Origin: Negativicoccus succinicivorans
Lineage (GTDB): Bacteria; Bacillota; Negativicutes; Veillonellales; Negativicoccaceae
Assembly: GCF_014207605.1 (NCBI RefSeq)
Contig: NZ_JACHHI010000001.1
Coordinates: 278,414 to 342,413 of the forward strand
DNA: 64,000 nucleotides
Direction of reading: 5' to 3'
Part shown: one piece after another, positions 37,271 through 45,798 of the stretch
Layout of the letters: each line of letters begins with the position of its first letter
Numbering within the stretch: the first letter of the stretch is position 1
Notes under the pieces: model-generated
What the model was told of the DNA's origin: nothing
What the model saw: the letters and a program-made list of their open reading frames with translations, nothing else
Databases searched by the model: none
Position numbers and translations under genes: made by a program

Positions 37271-38283
37271 CACATCGTCCCTCGGAACGGCAATCTGGGG
37301 TCTGCATTTAACGTCCAATCCGCAAATTGTCCCGCCTCGTATTGATAAAAAGCACGGGAACCGATCATCACCGCATTATCGGTGCAAAAACGCAAGTCCG
37401 GAGTCAGAAGTCGCAACCCCGCGCGTTCGCACGCCGCTGCCAACTCTTGACGCAAGCCGCTGTTGGCTGCCACACCGCCGGCAATGCAGACGATGTCACG
37501 ATGTTGCTGTTGCGCCGCGCGAATCGTTTTTTCAACCAGCACATTCACCACCGCATGCTGAAATGATGCGGCTACGTCTTCCGGGCGATACGTTTCCCCA
37601 CGCTGCTCACAATTATGTAAATAATTTAAAACCGCCGATTTTACACCGCTAAAACTGAAATCAAAGTTATCTTCATTACGCAGTGCTTGCGGAAATTCAA
37701 TCGCATGCGGATTTCCTTCGGCCGCCAAGCGATCGATATGCGGTCCGCCCGGGTACGGATAGCCCATCACGCGAGCGATTTTATCAAAAGCTTCGCCGGC
37801 GGCATCATCCTTGGTCTCGCCGAGCAGTTGAAATTCGTTGTACGCCGGCACATCTACCAGCATGGTATGCCCTCCGGAAACAACCAACGTCAAAAACGGC
37901 GGCTCTAAGTCCGGATGCGCCACCAGATTAGCATAAATATGCCCCTCCATATGATTTACCGCGAGCAGAGGCTTAGCCGCTGCGAAACTGAGTGCTTTTG
38001 CGCAGGCAACACCGACAAGCAATGCACCCACGAGTCCCGGCCCCTGCGTGACTGCAATCGCATCGATATCGGCGAGCGTAAGCCCTGCCGTCGTCAGTGC
38101 TTCCGCTACGACCGGCATCACGTCTTCTATGTGGTGACGCGATGCGATTTCGGGAACCACACCGCCGAATCGACGATGGATATCGATTTGCGAGGCGATA
38201 ATATCCGCCAACACCGTACGACCGTCTTCGATAACTGCCGCCGATGTTTCGTCGCAACTCGTTTCCAATGCCAAAATTTTCAC
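37270..38283 (-). CDS. tsaD: tRNA N6-threonylcarbamoyladenosine transferase
   Basis: Catalytic subunit for t6A37 formation, with TsaB and TsaE. 337 aa. LALETSCDETSAAVIEDG at the start, PEIASRHH near residue 44, metal ligands in NHMEGHIYANL near residue 110, VSGGHTMLV near residue 132 and GGVAANSGLRQEL near residue 270. It starts with GTG (GGAGG 7 nt upstream), overlapping the rimI stop as GTGA. The partner TsaC is not in the window. Confidence 0.98.
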   Translation of the reverse strand: MKILALETSCDETSAAVIEDGRTVLADIIASQIDIHRRFGGVVPEIASRHHIEDVMPVVAEALTTAGLTLADIDAIAVTQGPGLVGALLVGVACAKALSFAAAKPLLAVNHMEGHIYANLVAHPDLEPPFLTLVVSGGHTMLVDVPAYNEFQLLGETKDDAAGEAFDKIARVMGYPYPGGPHIDRLAAEGNPHAIEFPQALRNEDNFDFSFSGVKSAVLNYLHNCEQRGETYRPEDVAASFQHAVVNVLVEKTIRAAQQQHRDIVCIAGGVAANSGLRQELAAACERAGLRLLTPDLRFCTDNAVMIGSRAFYQYEAGQFADWTLNADPRLPFRGTM

Positions 38284-38750
38284 TCTGTTTCCTCCAGTTC
38301 CCGCGTCAGTAAATAACCGTCTTCACGGGGGTTACTATATGCATCTTCACGCTTCGTTCGCACGACAAATCCTGCCCGCTGATATAAATCCAGCGCGACG
38401 GTATTTGATTCCCTCACTTCTAAATGTAAATACCGTGCTTTACGATCATTCGCTTCTTCAATGGCCCGCGCCAACAATTGCGTACCGATACCCTGTTCCC
38501 TTTGGTCGGACACGACCGCAATCCGGATGAGTTGTACTTCATCCGCTACAAACCACAGATTCACGTAACCGATGACTTCCGTCCCGTTGGTAGCAACCAA
38601 AAAATTACCGGGGCCCTGCAAGAAATCATGTCGCAACGTCTTTGCCGACCATGGATCGGGAAAGCAATCTTTTTCAATTCGTTCAATAGCCGGCAAATCA
38701 TCAGTAATCGCGATACGAATATTTATTTTATTTTCCGGCGCTTTTCCCAT
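38280..38750 (-). CDS. rimI: Ribosomal protein bS18 alanine N-acetyltransferase-like GNAT
   Basis: 156 aa GNAT acetyltransferase. DCFPDPWSAKTLRHDF near residue 27 is the usual RimI N-terminal feature; the acetyl-CoA loop is VVSDQREQGIGTQLLARAIEEA near residue 78, and NTVALDLYQRAGF lies near residue 120. Located between tsaB and tsaD, where rimI is commonly found. It overlaps tsaB by 28 nt. The exact protein substrate is inferred from family and context. Confidence 0.93.
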   Translation of the reverse strand: MGKAPENKINIRIAITDDLPAIERIEKDCFPDPWSAKTLRHDFLQGPGNFLVATNGTEVIGYVNLWFVADEVQLIRIAVVSDQREQGIGTQLLARAIEEANDRKARYLHLEVRESNTVALDLYQRAGFVVRTKREDAYSNPREDGYLLTRELEETE

Positions 38751-39418
38751 AGCACTTCCGCCTCACTTTTACGTAAATATTGAGGTACCAGCGTAAATAC
38801 ATCATCACTTCCGCGCTGGGCCCATTCCGCCGACGCACAATCCAAGAGCGCCGCGGCTCGCACTGCCTGTTGGTAGGGCGGCGCCAACCGCAATCCCGCC
38901 GCTTTGAGTTCAGCGGCGAAAAGCTCCGCCGCTTCGCCCAGACATATGACATCTTCCGTCTGATCTTTGACTGCGGCAATGACTTCGTTAAGAGGCGCAA
39001 TGCGACTGTCGATGGCCAATTCCAACCGGCCGTCAGTCCATCTTCCTAAGCTGTAGTAGACATTTCCTTTTTGCGCATCCAATAAAGAAAGCAACGGCCC
39101 GGCAGCATTTTTATAATTATACATCAGCGCGTGCATGGTATTCACTCCGACGAGCGGAATCTGCAACGCAAACGCCATTGCTTTCGCCGTCGCCAACCCG
39201 ATCCGCAGTCCGGTAAATGAGCCCGGTCCGGATGTTACCGCAATACCGGTCAGGTCGACACGATCAAGCCCCGCAAGGCGAAGGACTGCTTCTATATGGG
39301 GAACGATTTGTTCGGAATGCGTGCGTTTGCGCCGCACGGAAAGTTCCGCCACTGCTTTTTCCGCCGTCCCCACCGCTACGTTCGAGGTAGCACCCGATGT
39401 ATCAAGTGCGAGCCACAT
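38723..39418 (-). CDS. tsaB: tRNA threonylcarbamoyladenosine biosynthesis protein TsaB
   Basis: Inactive paralogue of TsaD that scaffolds the t6A complex. 231 aa. LALDTSGATSNVAV at the start, HSEQIVPHIEAVL near residue 35, TSGPGSFTGLRIGLATAKAMAF near residue 63, the TsaB signature. GAGG lies 9 nt before the ATG, which overlaps tsaE by 17 nt. Confidence 0.96.
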   Translation of the reverse strand: MWLALDTSGATSNVAVGTAEKAVAELSVRRKRTHSEQIVPHIEAVLRLAGLDRVDLTGIAVTSGPGSFTGLRIGLATAKAMAFALQIPLVGVNTMHALMYNYKNAAGPLLSLLDAQKGNVYYSLGRWTDGRLELAIDSRIAPLNEVIAAVKDQTEDVICLGEAAELFAAELKAAGLRLAPPYQQAVRAAALLDCASAEWAQRGSDDVFTLVPQYLRKSEAEVLWEKRRKIK

Positions 39419-39881
39419 CTGTCGCCACCTCCTCCAACCATTGTTGCGCTTTCTTATCTTGCGTCCTAACGATAATTTCTCGTGTCATTTCATCTTTCTT
39501 ATACATTTGAACCTGCACCGCATATTGCGGTAACTCCTCTAAAAATTTATCCGCCCATTCTACCAGCGTCACGCCTTCACGCCCAAATTCTTCAAAACCT
39601 ATATTGGAAAGTTCCGCCGCACTCTCCAGTCGATATAAATCAAAATGGTGAAACGCAAGCGGCTCTGTATCATACTCATGCAAAATGGTGAACGTGGGAC
39701 TTGTCACCTCACCCGCAATCCCTAAGCCCTGCGCTACCCCTTTCGCCAATTGTGTTTTCCCGGCGCCCAAGTCGCCTGCCAGTGCCAAATATAATCCGTC
39801 ATACGCATGCCGAGCAAAAATCGTTCCGAGCTGACGGGTTTCATCCTGTCCCTTAGTAATAAATACTGCTTGCTGTTTCAT
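39402..39881 (-). CDS. tsaE: tRNA threonylcarbamoyladenosine biosynthesis ATPase TsaE
   Basis: Small P-loop ATPase that drives turnover of TsaBD. 159 aa. Walker A GDLGAGKTQLAKG near residue 37, SPTFTILHEYD near residue 61, HFDLYRLESAAELSNIGFEE near residue 78, LVEWADKF near residue 106. Starts on the thiL stop (ATGA). First t6A gene of the operon. Confidence 0.97.
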   Translation of the reverse strand: MKQQAVFITKGQDETRQLGTIFARHAYDGLYLALAGDLGAGKTQLAKGVAQGLGIAGEVTSPTFTILHEYDTEPLAFHHFDLYRLESAAELSNIGFEEFGREGVTLVEWADKFLEELPQYAVQVQMYKKDEMTREIIVRTQDKKAQQWLEEVATDVART

Positions 39882-40837
39882 ATGCCTCCAAAATGATTAT
39901 AGCCGGTGACTTGCAATGCGTGACACGTATCGCCATCGCATATAAATAAGCCGCTTCCTTTTGTAACGCGACCGATCTCATACATTCCTTGCGGTACAGG
40001 TGATGTCGCCGGCAGTGTGGCGACGAGTTCAAAGTCTTCGCCACCGTACCAAATCAGGTCTTCCGCACGGAGCGCATGCGAATCCGAACGTTGTGCCAAA
40101 TCGCTTTGCCAGGTAAGCGCACTTTGTTCGACTTCGAAACGTGCTTCCGACTGTTTTGCCATATCCCCCAAAGCGAACGCGAGTCCGTCACTGATATCGT
40201 TCATCGCGGTCGCGCCAAGCTCCCGCAATAATTTTCCTTTGGCCAATTGCGGTCGTGGCGTGTTTTGAAACGCCCGCAACGACGCCTCGGGAGACATCCC
40301 GCGCGCAAGCAGATGATATGCCAGCGCCGCGTATCCGGTAGGTCCCGTCAAAACAATTCGATCCCCCGGCTGCGCACCGCTTCGGGTTACAGCCTGACCG
40401 CACGGCACATATCCGAGCGCTGTCGCGGTCAGTGTCATGCCATGTCGTGAATGTACGGTGTCTCCGCCCAGGAGTAGCGCATCATACGTGCGCAGGCACT
40501 CTCCTAAACCACGATATAACGAAATCATGTCCTCTTTTTGCGTCGTCTGCGGTAGCGCCAAAGCTACAACAATCCCCAAAGGTTGTGCCCCCATCGCCGC
40601 AAGATCACTCAAATTGACCGCTGCAAGTTTCCAGCCGAGCTCTTGAAACGTAATCGTCTGCGCCGAAAAATGAACGCCTTCGGTAAGTGTGTCCGTCGTC
40701 ACTACCAGTTCCGTTTTCGGAGGAATAGCGACAACGGCAGCGTCATCATTCAACGGCACACGAACCGCCGCCCCTTGGGTCGGACATAATGCGGCGATAT
40801 CCCGAATCAAAGCAAATTCATCACGGATCGCTGTCAT
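39878..40837 (-). CDS. thiL: Thiamine-monophosphate kinase
   Basis: Phosphorylates thiamine monophosphate to the active diphosphate. 319 aa. NDDAAVV near residue 28, VTTDTLTEGVHF near residue 46, NLSDLAAMGAQPLG near residue 74, GGDTVHSRHGMTLT near residue 119 and NDISDGLAFALGDMA near residue 212 are the metal and nucleotide sites of the PurM-like fold. GGAGG lies 7 nt before the ATG. Head of the thiL-tsaE-tsaB-rimI-tsaD-kinase-regulator transcript. Confidence 0.97.
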   Translation of the reverse strand: MTAIRDEFALIRDIAALCPTQGAAVRVPLNDDAAVVAIPPKTELVVTTDTLTEGVHFSAQTITFQELGWKLAAVNLSDLAAMGAQPLGIVVALALPQTTQKEDMISLYRGLGECLRTYDALLLGGDTVHSRHGMTLTATALGYVPCGQAVTRSGAQPGDRIVLTGPTGYAALAYHLLARGMSPEASLRAFQNTPRPQLAKGKLLRELGATAMNDISDGLAFALGDMAKQSEARFEVEQSALTWQSDLAQRSDSHALRAEDLIWYGGEDFELVATLPATSPVPQGMYEIGRVTKGSGLFICDGDTCHALQVTGYNHFGGI

Positions 40838-40861
40838 CGCATCTCCTCCTTATCTTATGTT

Positions 40862-40870
40862 ATTGTAGCA
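40862..40870 (-). promoter_or_regulatory. Extended -10 promoter of the thiL operon
   Basis: TGCTACAAT on the minus strand, about 25 nt before the thiL ATG. The -35 region is weak. Confidence 0.6.
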
Positions 40871-40902
40871 TATTCGCTCCGCCGCTTTACCGGGAACAAA
40901 AG

Positions 40903-40932
40903 AAAAAGCCGCGAATACATTCGCGGCTTTTT
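40903..40932 (-). terminator. Terminator after the GerMN lipoprotein gene
   Basis: Perfect 13-bp stem AAAAAGCCGCGAA / TTCGCGGCTTTTT around TACA, 2 nt beyond the stop codon. Confidence 0.9.
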
Positions 40933-40934
40933 AA

Positions 40935-41498
40935 TTATTTGTTTTCGATCAATTGTTCATCCCGTTCCAACGGCTTCGTCAAATCCAAGTGACCCGTGAT
41001 GGATTCGATCGGCTCGCCTTCCATCGTGAACTGCACACGTTCAATCTCCGGAAAACTTGTCAAGGTATTAACCGTTTCATACACCATCAAAATTTCTCCT
41101 AAAGAACCGCCCTGGTTATTTTTGACAGCCTGATTGAGATCTACGGTAGCAAGTTTCTTGTTTTGATTGACCTCGACTTTTTTGACCTTAGCGTCTTTCG
41201 GCCAAATCGGATATTCCAGCTTGCGGTCTGCGATCAACATTTCTTCTACCGCCCGGTTCGGCGTGTACTGATCTGACGGCACATTTATCTTTACCGGCAC
41301 AAGATGCTCTGCATCTTTACTGGGAATATAGGTGACCAGCGTCTTTTCGGTTGTCGCCACCTGCTGCGGTTGACTTGCGCCCATTGTCTTTGTCGATGGT
41401 GCCGAAGGCGCGCAGCCGGCGATCATCAAAACCATGCACAGCAGCAATGCGCAGATCGGCCATCTCTTTTCTAAAAAATACAAGCCTTTATTTGTCAT
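40935..41498 (-). CDS. GerMN-domain lipoprotein
   Basis: 187 aa. A signal sequence ends in the lipobox MIAGC near residue 29, so the protein is lipid-anchored in the envelope. After a linker, a GerMN/sporulation-type domain follows: LVTYIPSKDAEHLVPV, then NRAVEEMLIADRKLEYPIWP and VDLNQAVKNNQGGSLGEILMVYETVNTL. GerMN domains occur in spore germination and cell-wall proteins; here it is coupled (ATGA) to the amidase gene, which suggests a peptidoglycan role. Non-sporulating use is likely but not shown. Confidence 0.88.
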   Translation of the reverse strand: MTNKGLYFLEKRWPICALLLCMVLMIAGCAPSAPSTKTMGASQPQQVATTEKTLVTYIPSKDAEHLVPVKINVPSDQYTPNRAVEEMLIADRKLEYPIWPKDAKVKKVEVNQNKKLATVDLNQAVKNNQGGSLGEILMVYETVNTLTSFPEIERVQFTMEGEPIESITGHLDLTKPLERDEQLIENK

Positions 41499-42532
41499 CT
41501 GGAATGCTCCTCAGCCCGTTTAAAGTATGTTTCTAATCCGTCTACAATGCTCTTCGCCAATGCCTTTTGAACATTCGGTTTTTGTAATTCGGCACGTTCC
41601 CGGGGATTTGAAATAAATCCGAGTTCCAACAATGTCGACGGCATGCTGCTGTTGCAAAGTACATAGAAATTCGCTGTGCGTACTCCACGGTCACCGAAAT
41701 CCACTTCGGCAAGATTTGCTTCATGCAACGATTCCGCCAGCAACTGACCATACAGGGATCCACTGCAATAATAGGCGGTCATGCCGTCAATATCCGGGCG
41801 GACAAACGAATCGATATGAATACTGATAAATGCATCCGCCGCATGAGCTTCCGCCACATCCACGCGCGCCTGCAATTCCTCGTCACCGTTAGCATGCGGT
41901 CGCGCCACATCGCGATCAGTCTCGCGCGTCAAGTATACTTTTGCGCCCTTTTCTTCCAACATCGGTTTCAAATAAATTGCAATCGGTAAGGTGATGTTCT
42001 TTTCATATACATCTCCTTCACCGATAGCACCTACATCCGTGCCCCCGTGCCCGGGATCAATAACAATCGTTTTCCCCTTTAAACCTGCCGTTGTTTTAAA
42101 CGTGGGCACAGGAACATACTGCGGTATGTCAATCACCACACGATAGGGTTTATTATGTTTTTTATCGCGTTTCAACGGGAATACTTTCACACTGTTTTTC
42201 GACAATGCCTGCGGAAATCGAAAATACAAAACGGTATCATCGTTTTCCCTGCTTACATTGAGCTTCGACACCATCGTCGGATTCAATGTGTATTTACCGA
42301 CAATTTTGTTACCGTCAGTCTTCGCCAGCGTTACTTTCAGATCCTTACCGTCCTTGCTCAATTGGGCATCGATACTGGGCAGACGATCTACATCCATGAC
42401 TACACGAACAAACGGAACATGGGCATCATTACGGGTGACCCATCGCAATGCTTCCACATGTGCCGCAAACGAAGGGACTGTTTGAGAAAAAAGCAATGTA
42501 CAGAAAAAACAAAATAAAATCAGTTTTCGCAC
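41495..42532 (-). CDS. amiC: N-acetylmuramoyl-L-alanine amidase with AMIN domain
   Basis: Secreted zinc amidase that cleaves the stem peptide from peptidoglycan. 345 aa, GTG start with GGAGG upstream. Signal peptide to about residue 24, AMIN domain to about residue 130 (RVVIDIPQY at its end), then Amidase_3: IVIDPGHGGTDVGAIGEGDVYEK (first His and Glu), SIHIDSF near residue 236 (second His), and LLELGFISNPRE near the end with the catalytic Glu. AMIN domains target amidases to the division site or the envelope. Symbol by analogy. Confidence 0.92.
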   Translation of the reverse strand: MRKLILFCFFCTLLFSQTVPSFAAHVEALRWVTRNDAHVPFVRVVMDVDRLPSIDAQLSKDGKDLKVTLAKTDGNKIVGKYTLNPTMVSKLNVSRENDDTVLYFRFPQALSKNSVKVFPLKRDKKHNKPYRVVIDIPQYVPVPTFKTTAGLKGKTIVIDPGHGGTDVGAIGEGDVYEKNITLPIAIYLKPMLEEKGAKVYLTRETDRDVARPHANGDEELQARVDVAEAHAADAFISIHIDSFVRPDIDGMTAYYCSGSLYGQLLAESLHEANLAEVDFGDRGVRTANFYVLCNSSMPSTLLELGFISNPRERAELQKPNVQKALAKSIVDGLETYFKRAEEHSR

Positions 42533-42564
42533 GGTCCACCTCCTCCAACCGGTTCAATGCCTTT

Positions 42565-42573
42565 ATTATAACA
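42565..42573 (-). promoter_or_regulatory. Extended -10 promoter of the amidase operon
   Basis: TGTTATAAT on the minus strand, about 33 nt before the GTG start. No good -35. Confidence 0.6.
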
Positions 42574-42628
42574 TTGAAAACAGCGAATAAGATTAAGCCA
42601 TTTTAAAAATGGATTTCAATTTTTATGC

Positions 42629-42880
42629 TTAATCCTTTTTCCGGACATGCGGTGGCAATTTTTCTCCCGCAGCATCCAGCTTGCAACGCAACTGCATGAC
42701 TTCCATTGCAATATCGGCTGTAGCTTGCCGATCCGTCTGCAAAGAAAGTGTGACCACCTCATTTACGGCGGTTCCCTCAGGCAACCAGTCGCTCGGTAAG
42801 CGGATTGTCGTTTCGTCTTCCGCTACCATGTCGGTCCATTTTGCCGTTTGGCGATCAATAACGAGTCGGATCGGCTTCAT
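42629..42880 (-). CDS. DUF3006-like small protein
   Basis: 83 aa from the ATG at 42880, preceded by AAGGAG with 6 nt spacing. The layout MKPIRLVIDR...ETTIRLPSDWLPEGTAVNEVVTLSL matches the DUF3006 pattern of a short beta-rich protein with a Leu-Pro-Glu-Gly turn. Function unknown; such genes are often found beside ComEC-like metallo-beta-lactamase hydrolases, as here. It overlaps the end of that gene by 26 nt. Confidence 0.75.
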   Translation of the reverse strand: MKPIRLVIDRQTAKWTDMVAEDETTIRLPSDWLPEGTAVNEVVTLSLQTDRQATADIAMEVMQLRCKLDAAGEKLPPHVRKKD

Positions 42881-43802
42881 TGTATTCTCCTTCCACTGTA
42901 TATGTATTGCCATCGGTACGGACAGTAATGGTTCCATTGCGATCCGTACGATAAATGCGGATCCCTCGTTTTTGCAACCGTTTCAACACCGGTGCATGCG
43001 GCACTCCGTAAGGATTTCCGCGGCCGCTGGAAATTGTCGCCACCTGCGGTCGTACCGCAGCTAAAAAGGATTCCGTCGTGCCGGTCTTGCTGCCGTGGTG
43101 ACCGACTTTTAAAACAGTAGCTGCAAGTTTCTTGCCATGTGCCTGCAAAAGTTCATGTTCCTGTAGCTTTTCTGCATCGCCCGTAAAGAGCATCGTAAAT
43201 TGATTTGCTACCAATTTCATGACTATCGAGTGGTTATTATAATCCGGCATCCCTTTTTTATACATTACATTTTCCGTCGGCCCGAGTACATCAAAGTACA
43301 CGCCTGCACCTAAATCAATCTGCATTCCCTGCGTAAGAACATACGGACGCAAACCTTTTTTAGCAAGCGTCTTCAAATACGTGCGGTAAATCGCATTTGT
43401 TTTAGTCAGACCGTCATCAAATACATGCTGCACCGGTACGTGTTTCAATACTGCATAGGCGCCGCCTAAATGGTCACCGTCAGGGTGCGTAATGATCAGG
43501 TTTTCCACTTCTTTGACACCGTACCGATCCAAATATTGAGTAAGTGCCGAACGATGTTCGACATCTCCCGTATCGATCAACGTCCACTTGCCCTGCCATT
43601 CAATCAGAGTGGCATCTCCCTGTCCGATATCCAGACAGCGAATCACCAATTCCTTTGATTCGGTAAGCGATGAAAAAGGATTGGGAAATTTTCTCTGTGC
43701 TTGCAAATCGAATGGTGAGCCGCCGGATGGGATCACATGCTGGCAGCCCGTCAATAACATAATAAACGCAGTGACAATCAATATAAATATACTTTTTCTC
43801 AT
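42855..43802 (-). CDS. Secreted ComEC/Rec2-like metallo-beta-lactamase fold hydrolase
   Basis: 315 aa. A lipoprotein signal ends in LTGC near residue 20. The mature domain has the ComEC-type metal sites DIGQGDATLIEW near residue 58, THPDGDHLGGAYAV near residue 105 (HxDxDH), FTGDAEKLQE near residue 212 and KVGHHGSKTGTTESFL near residue 233. It lacks the competence membrane domain, so it is a stand-alone extracytoplasmic nuclease or phosphoesterase candidate. Overlaps the NAD(P)HX repair gene by 4 nt. Confidence 0.88.
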   Translation of the reverse strand: MRKSIFILIVTAFIMLLTGCQHVIPSGGSPFDLQAQRKFPNPFSSLTESKELVIRCLDIGQGDATLIEWQGKWTLIDTGDVEHRSALTQYLDRYGVKEVENLIITHPDGDHLGGAYAVLKHVPVQHVFDDGLTKTNAIYRTYLKTLAKKGLRPYVLTQGMQIDLGAGVYFDVLGPTENVMYKKGMPDYNNHSIVMKLVANQFTMLFTGDAEKLQEHELLQAHGKKLAATVLKVGHHGSKTGTTESFLAAVRPQVATISSGRGNPYGVPHAPVLKRLQKRGIRIYRTDRNGTITVRTDGNTYTVEGEYNEADPTRY

Positions 43803-45307
43803 TCCATGACCTGTTCCTTATAGATATAAGGTAAAGCATCCGCCACTTCAGTAGCTAAAAAGCCGTAACCGTATTGCCCCGCCAAACGATCAGCGGCAGC
43901 GCCGTGCCACCATATGCCGGTCGCCGCCGCATCTGCCGGCGCTAAGCCCTGCGCTAAAAGAGCGGCAATAATTCCTGTCAATGTGTCACCTGTGCCGGCC
44001 GTCGCCAATCCGGCATTGCCTGTTGTATTTACCGCTAACCTTGTGCCTTCAAACAATAATGTCGAGGCTCCTTTCAAAACAGCGACCGCTCCCGTAGCGG
44101 CGTGCAGTGCTTTCACGTAACCGGGACGATCATTCGCTATTTCCCGGTTCGTCACATGCAACAACCGCGCAGCTTCGCCAAGGTGCGGAGTAATCACACA
44201 TCGCGCAGGCAATCTATGTCCGGGATGCTGCGCCAGAGCATACAAACCGTCCGCATCACAAACAAACGGACAGGAGATTTTCTCTGTCATAGCAACTCCC
44301 CAGTCGGTTGTTTCTTTGGCACGACCGATGCCGCAACCGATAGCGATGGCATCATAACCGGATACGTCGATTTCCGTATCCTTAAGTGCAAAAAAGTCGG
44401 TATTGCCGACCGGCTTTACCATTACCTCGGGAATATGGCCAATAATATTTCGTGCCGCGTTTTTCGGCATGAACAATGTGACTTTACCGGCACCGGCTCG
44501 CAACGCCGCCTTCGCGCAAAGCAAAGCGGCTCCTTCCATACCGACACAGCCCGCGAAGATGGCAACATGCCCTTGCGTTCCTTTATGACTCAAGGGTGTG
44601 CGCCGCGGCCAGGTAATATTTTTCTCCGTAATAAGTACGGTCGATCCGACAAAATCCGCTTTTGTCATGGCTAAGCCAGCCACTTGAAGGTTACCCACAT
44701 AGGTTCGTGCAGGACACATGCACAGCCCTTGCTTAGCGGCGCCGATCGTTATTGTCAAAGACGCTTTGACGGCGTCACCCATGATATTGCCGGTGTCAGC
44801 ATTCACTCCTGTCGGCACATCGATCGCCACCACAGGGCAATCCCGCTTCTTTGCCGTTGCATTGATTGCTGCAACGGTTTCCAGCAGATGGGAACGTAAC
44901 GGTGCAGTTAATCCGATCCCGATCAACGCATCTACGATACCATGCACTTCAGAAATCTCCGGTAATTGTCCGCCGGCAGCGAACGTAACTTGTCCGCCGG
45001 CAGCACAAAAACGTTCATAGTTGGTACGCGTGTCCGCAGTCATTTTTTGCGGGTCACCGATATGAATGACGGTTACATATATGCCAGCCGTTGCCGCATA
45101 ACGGGCCGCCACATAACCATCACCACCGTTATTACCGCTACCGGCAAAAACCACCCAGTGCGCACCGGTATGCGGCGCATATATTTTTTCGATCGTGTCC
45201 CAAACGGCTTTACCCGCCTGTTCCATCAAATCAATCAACGGTCGCTGTGCGGACTCGCTCCATGCTTTTTCTAACGCCCGCATTTCTGCCGTATTAACGA
45301 TTCGCAT
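43799..45307 (-). CDS. nnr: Bifunctional NAD(P)HX epimerase / ADP-dependent dehydratase
   Basis: Repairs hydrated NAD(P)H. 502 aa from the ATG at 45307 (GGGAG 6 nt upstream). The YjeF N-terminal epimerase domain spans residues ~1-210 (FAGSGNNGGDGYVAARY, DVPTGVNADTG) and the ribokinase-like dehydratase domain the rest (KGTQGHVAIFAG, CVITPHLGEAARLL, VLKGASTLL and NAGLATAGTGDTLTGIIAALL). It overlaps acpS by 14 nt, a common neighbour pairing. Confidence 0.96.
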   Translation of the reverse strand: MRIVNTAEMRALEKAWSESAQRPLIDLMEQAGKAVWDTIEKIYAPHTGAHWVVFAGSGNNGGDGYVAARYAATAGIYVTVIHIGDPQKMTADTRTNYERFCAAGGQVTFAAGGQLPEISEVHGIVDALIGIGLTAPLRSHLLETVAAINATAKKRDCPVVAIDVPTGVNADTGNIMGDAVKASLTITIGAAKQGLCMCPARTYVGNLQVAGLAMTKADFVGSTVLITEKNITWPRRTPLSHKGTQGHVAIFAGCVGMEGAALLCAKAALRAGAGKVTLFMPKNAARNIIGHIPEVMVKPVGNTDFFALKDTEIDVSGYDAIAIGCGIGRAKETTDWGVAMTEKISCPFVCDADGLYALAQHPGHRLPARCVITPHLGEAARLLHVTNREIANDRPGYVKALHAATGAVAVLKGASTLLFEGTRLAVNTTGNAGLATAGTGDTLTGIIAALLAQGLAPADAAATGIWWHGAAADRLAGQYGYGFLATEVADALPYIYKEQVME

Positions 45308-45686
45308 TCGTCTCTCCCAGTAAAGTAACTCCGGCGATAGCCATTTCTTTTTCATGACTGATGGAAACCGAGGCGCTTATAATGCCAAGGCTTTGCGCTT
45401 GCTCCGCGTACACACCGTGCCATTGCAGCATCGGTTGCCCCAGTTCACTCCACGAAATTTCCACGTCCGTAAATTTACCTTTACGGAACCCGGTGGTAAG
45501 AGCCTTGACCGCGGCTTCTTTCGCGGCATAAATTCCCGCCAATGACGCCCATTGCATTTGCACACGGCCTTGCGCATGAGCAATTTCGCCGGCCGTAAAA
45601 ACGCGTTCCAAAAACTGCGGATGCCGCTCACAGGCTTTTTGGATGCGCGAAATTTTCACAATATCGTTACCAAAATAAATTTTCAT
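45294..45686 (-). CDS. acpS: Holo-[acyl-carrier-protein] synthase
   Basis: Transfers phosphopantetheine to ACP. 130 aa. GNDIVKISRIQKA near the start carries the Mg-binding Asp, FTAGEIAHA and LAGIYAAKEAAVKAL near residue 50 the second acidic site, and SISHEKEMAIAGVTL lies near the end. First gene of the acpS-nnr-hydrolase-DUF3006 series. Confidence 0.96.
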   Translation of the reverse strand: MKIYFGNDIVKISRIQKACERHPQFLERVFTAGEIAHAQGRVQMQWASLAGIYAAKEAAVKALTTGFRKGKFTDVEISWSELGQPMLQWHGVYAEQAQSLGIISASVSISHEKEMAIAGVTLLGETNANR

Positions 45687-45718
45687 TACATTCCCATCCT
45701 ATCGAATGCGTCTATTGC

Positions 45719-45747
45719 TTGCGCAACTGTTGTCAATATGATAAAAT
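45719..45747 (+). promoter_or_regulatory. rpsT promoter
   Basis: Extended -10 TGATAAAAT (TAAAAT at 45742-45747), 17 bp after a weak -35 TTGCGC (45719-45724). About 50 nt before the rpsT start. Confidence 0.5.
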
Positions 45748-45798
45748 TTTAAGGTATGAAGGCATGGAAATCGAATATACATAAAGGAGGTGACACCA

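Noticed and set aside
42592..42633. Terminator after the DUF3006-like gene
   Set aside because: ATTAAGC and GCTTAAT flank a second small palindrome, but the outer arms are about 28 nt apart and the structure is A/T-only inside; too weak to annotate.
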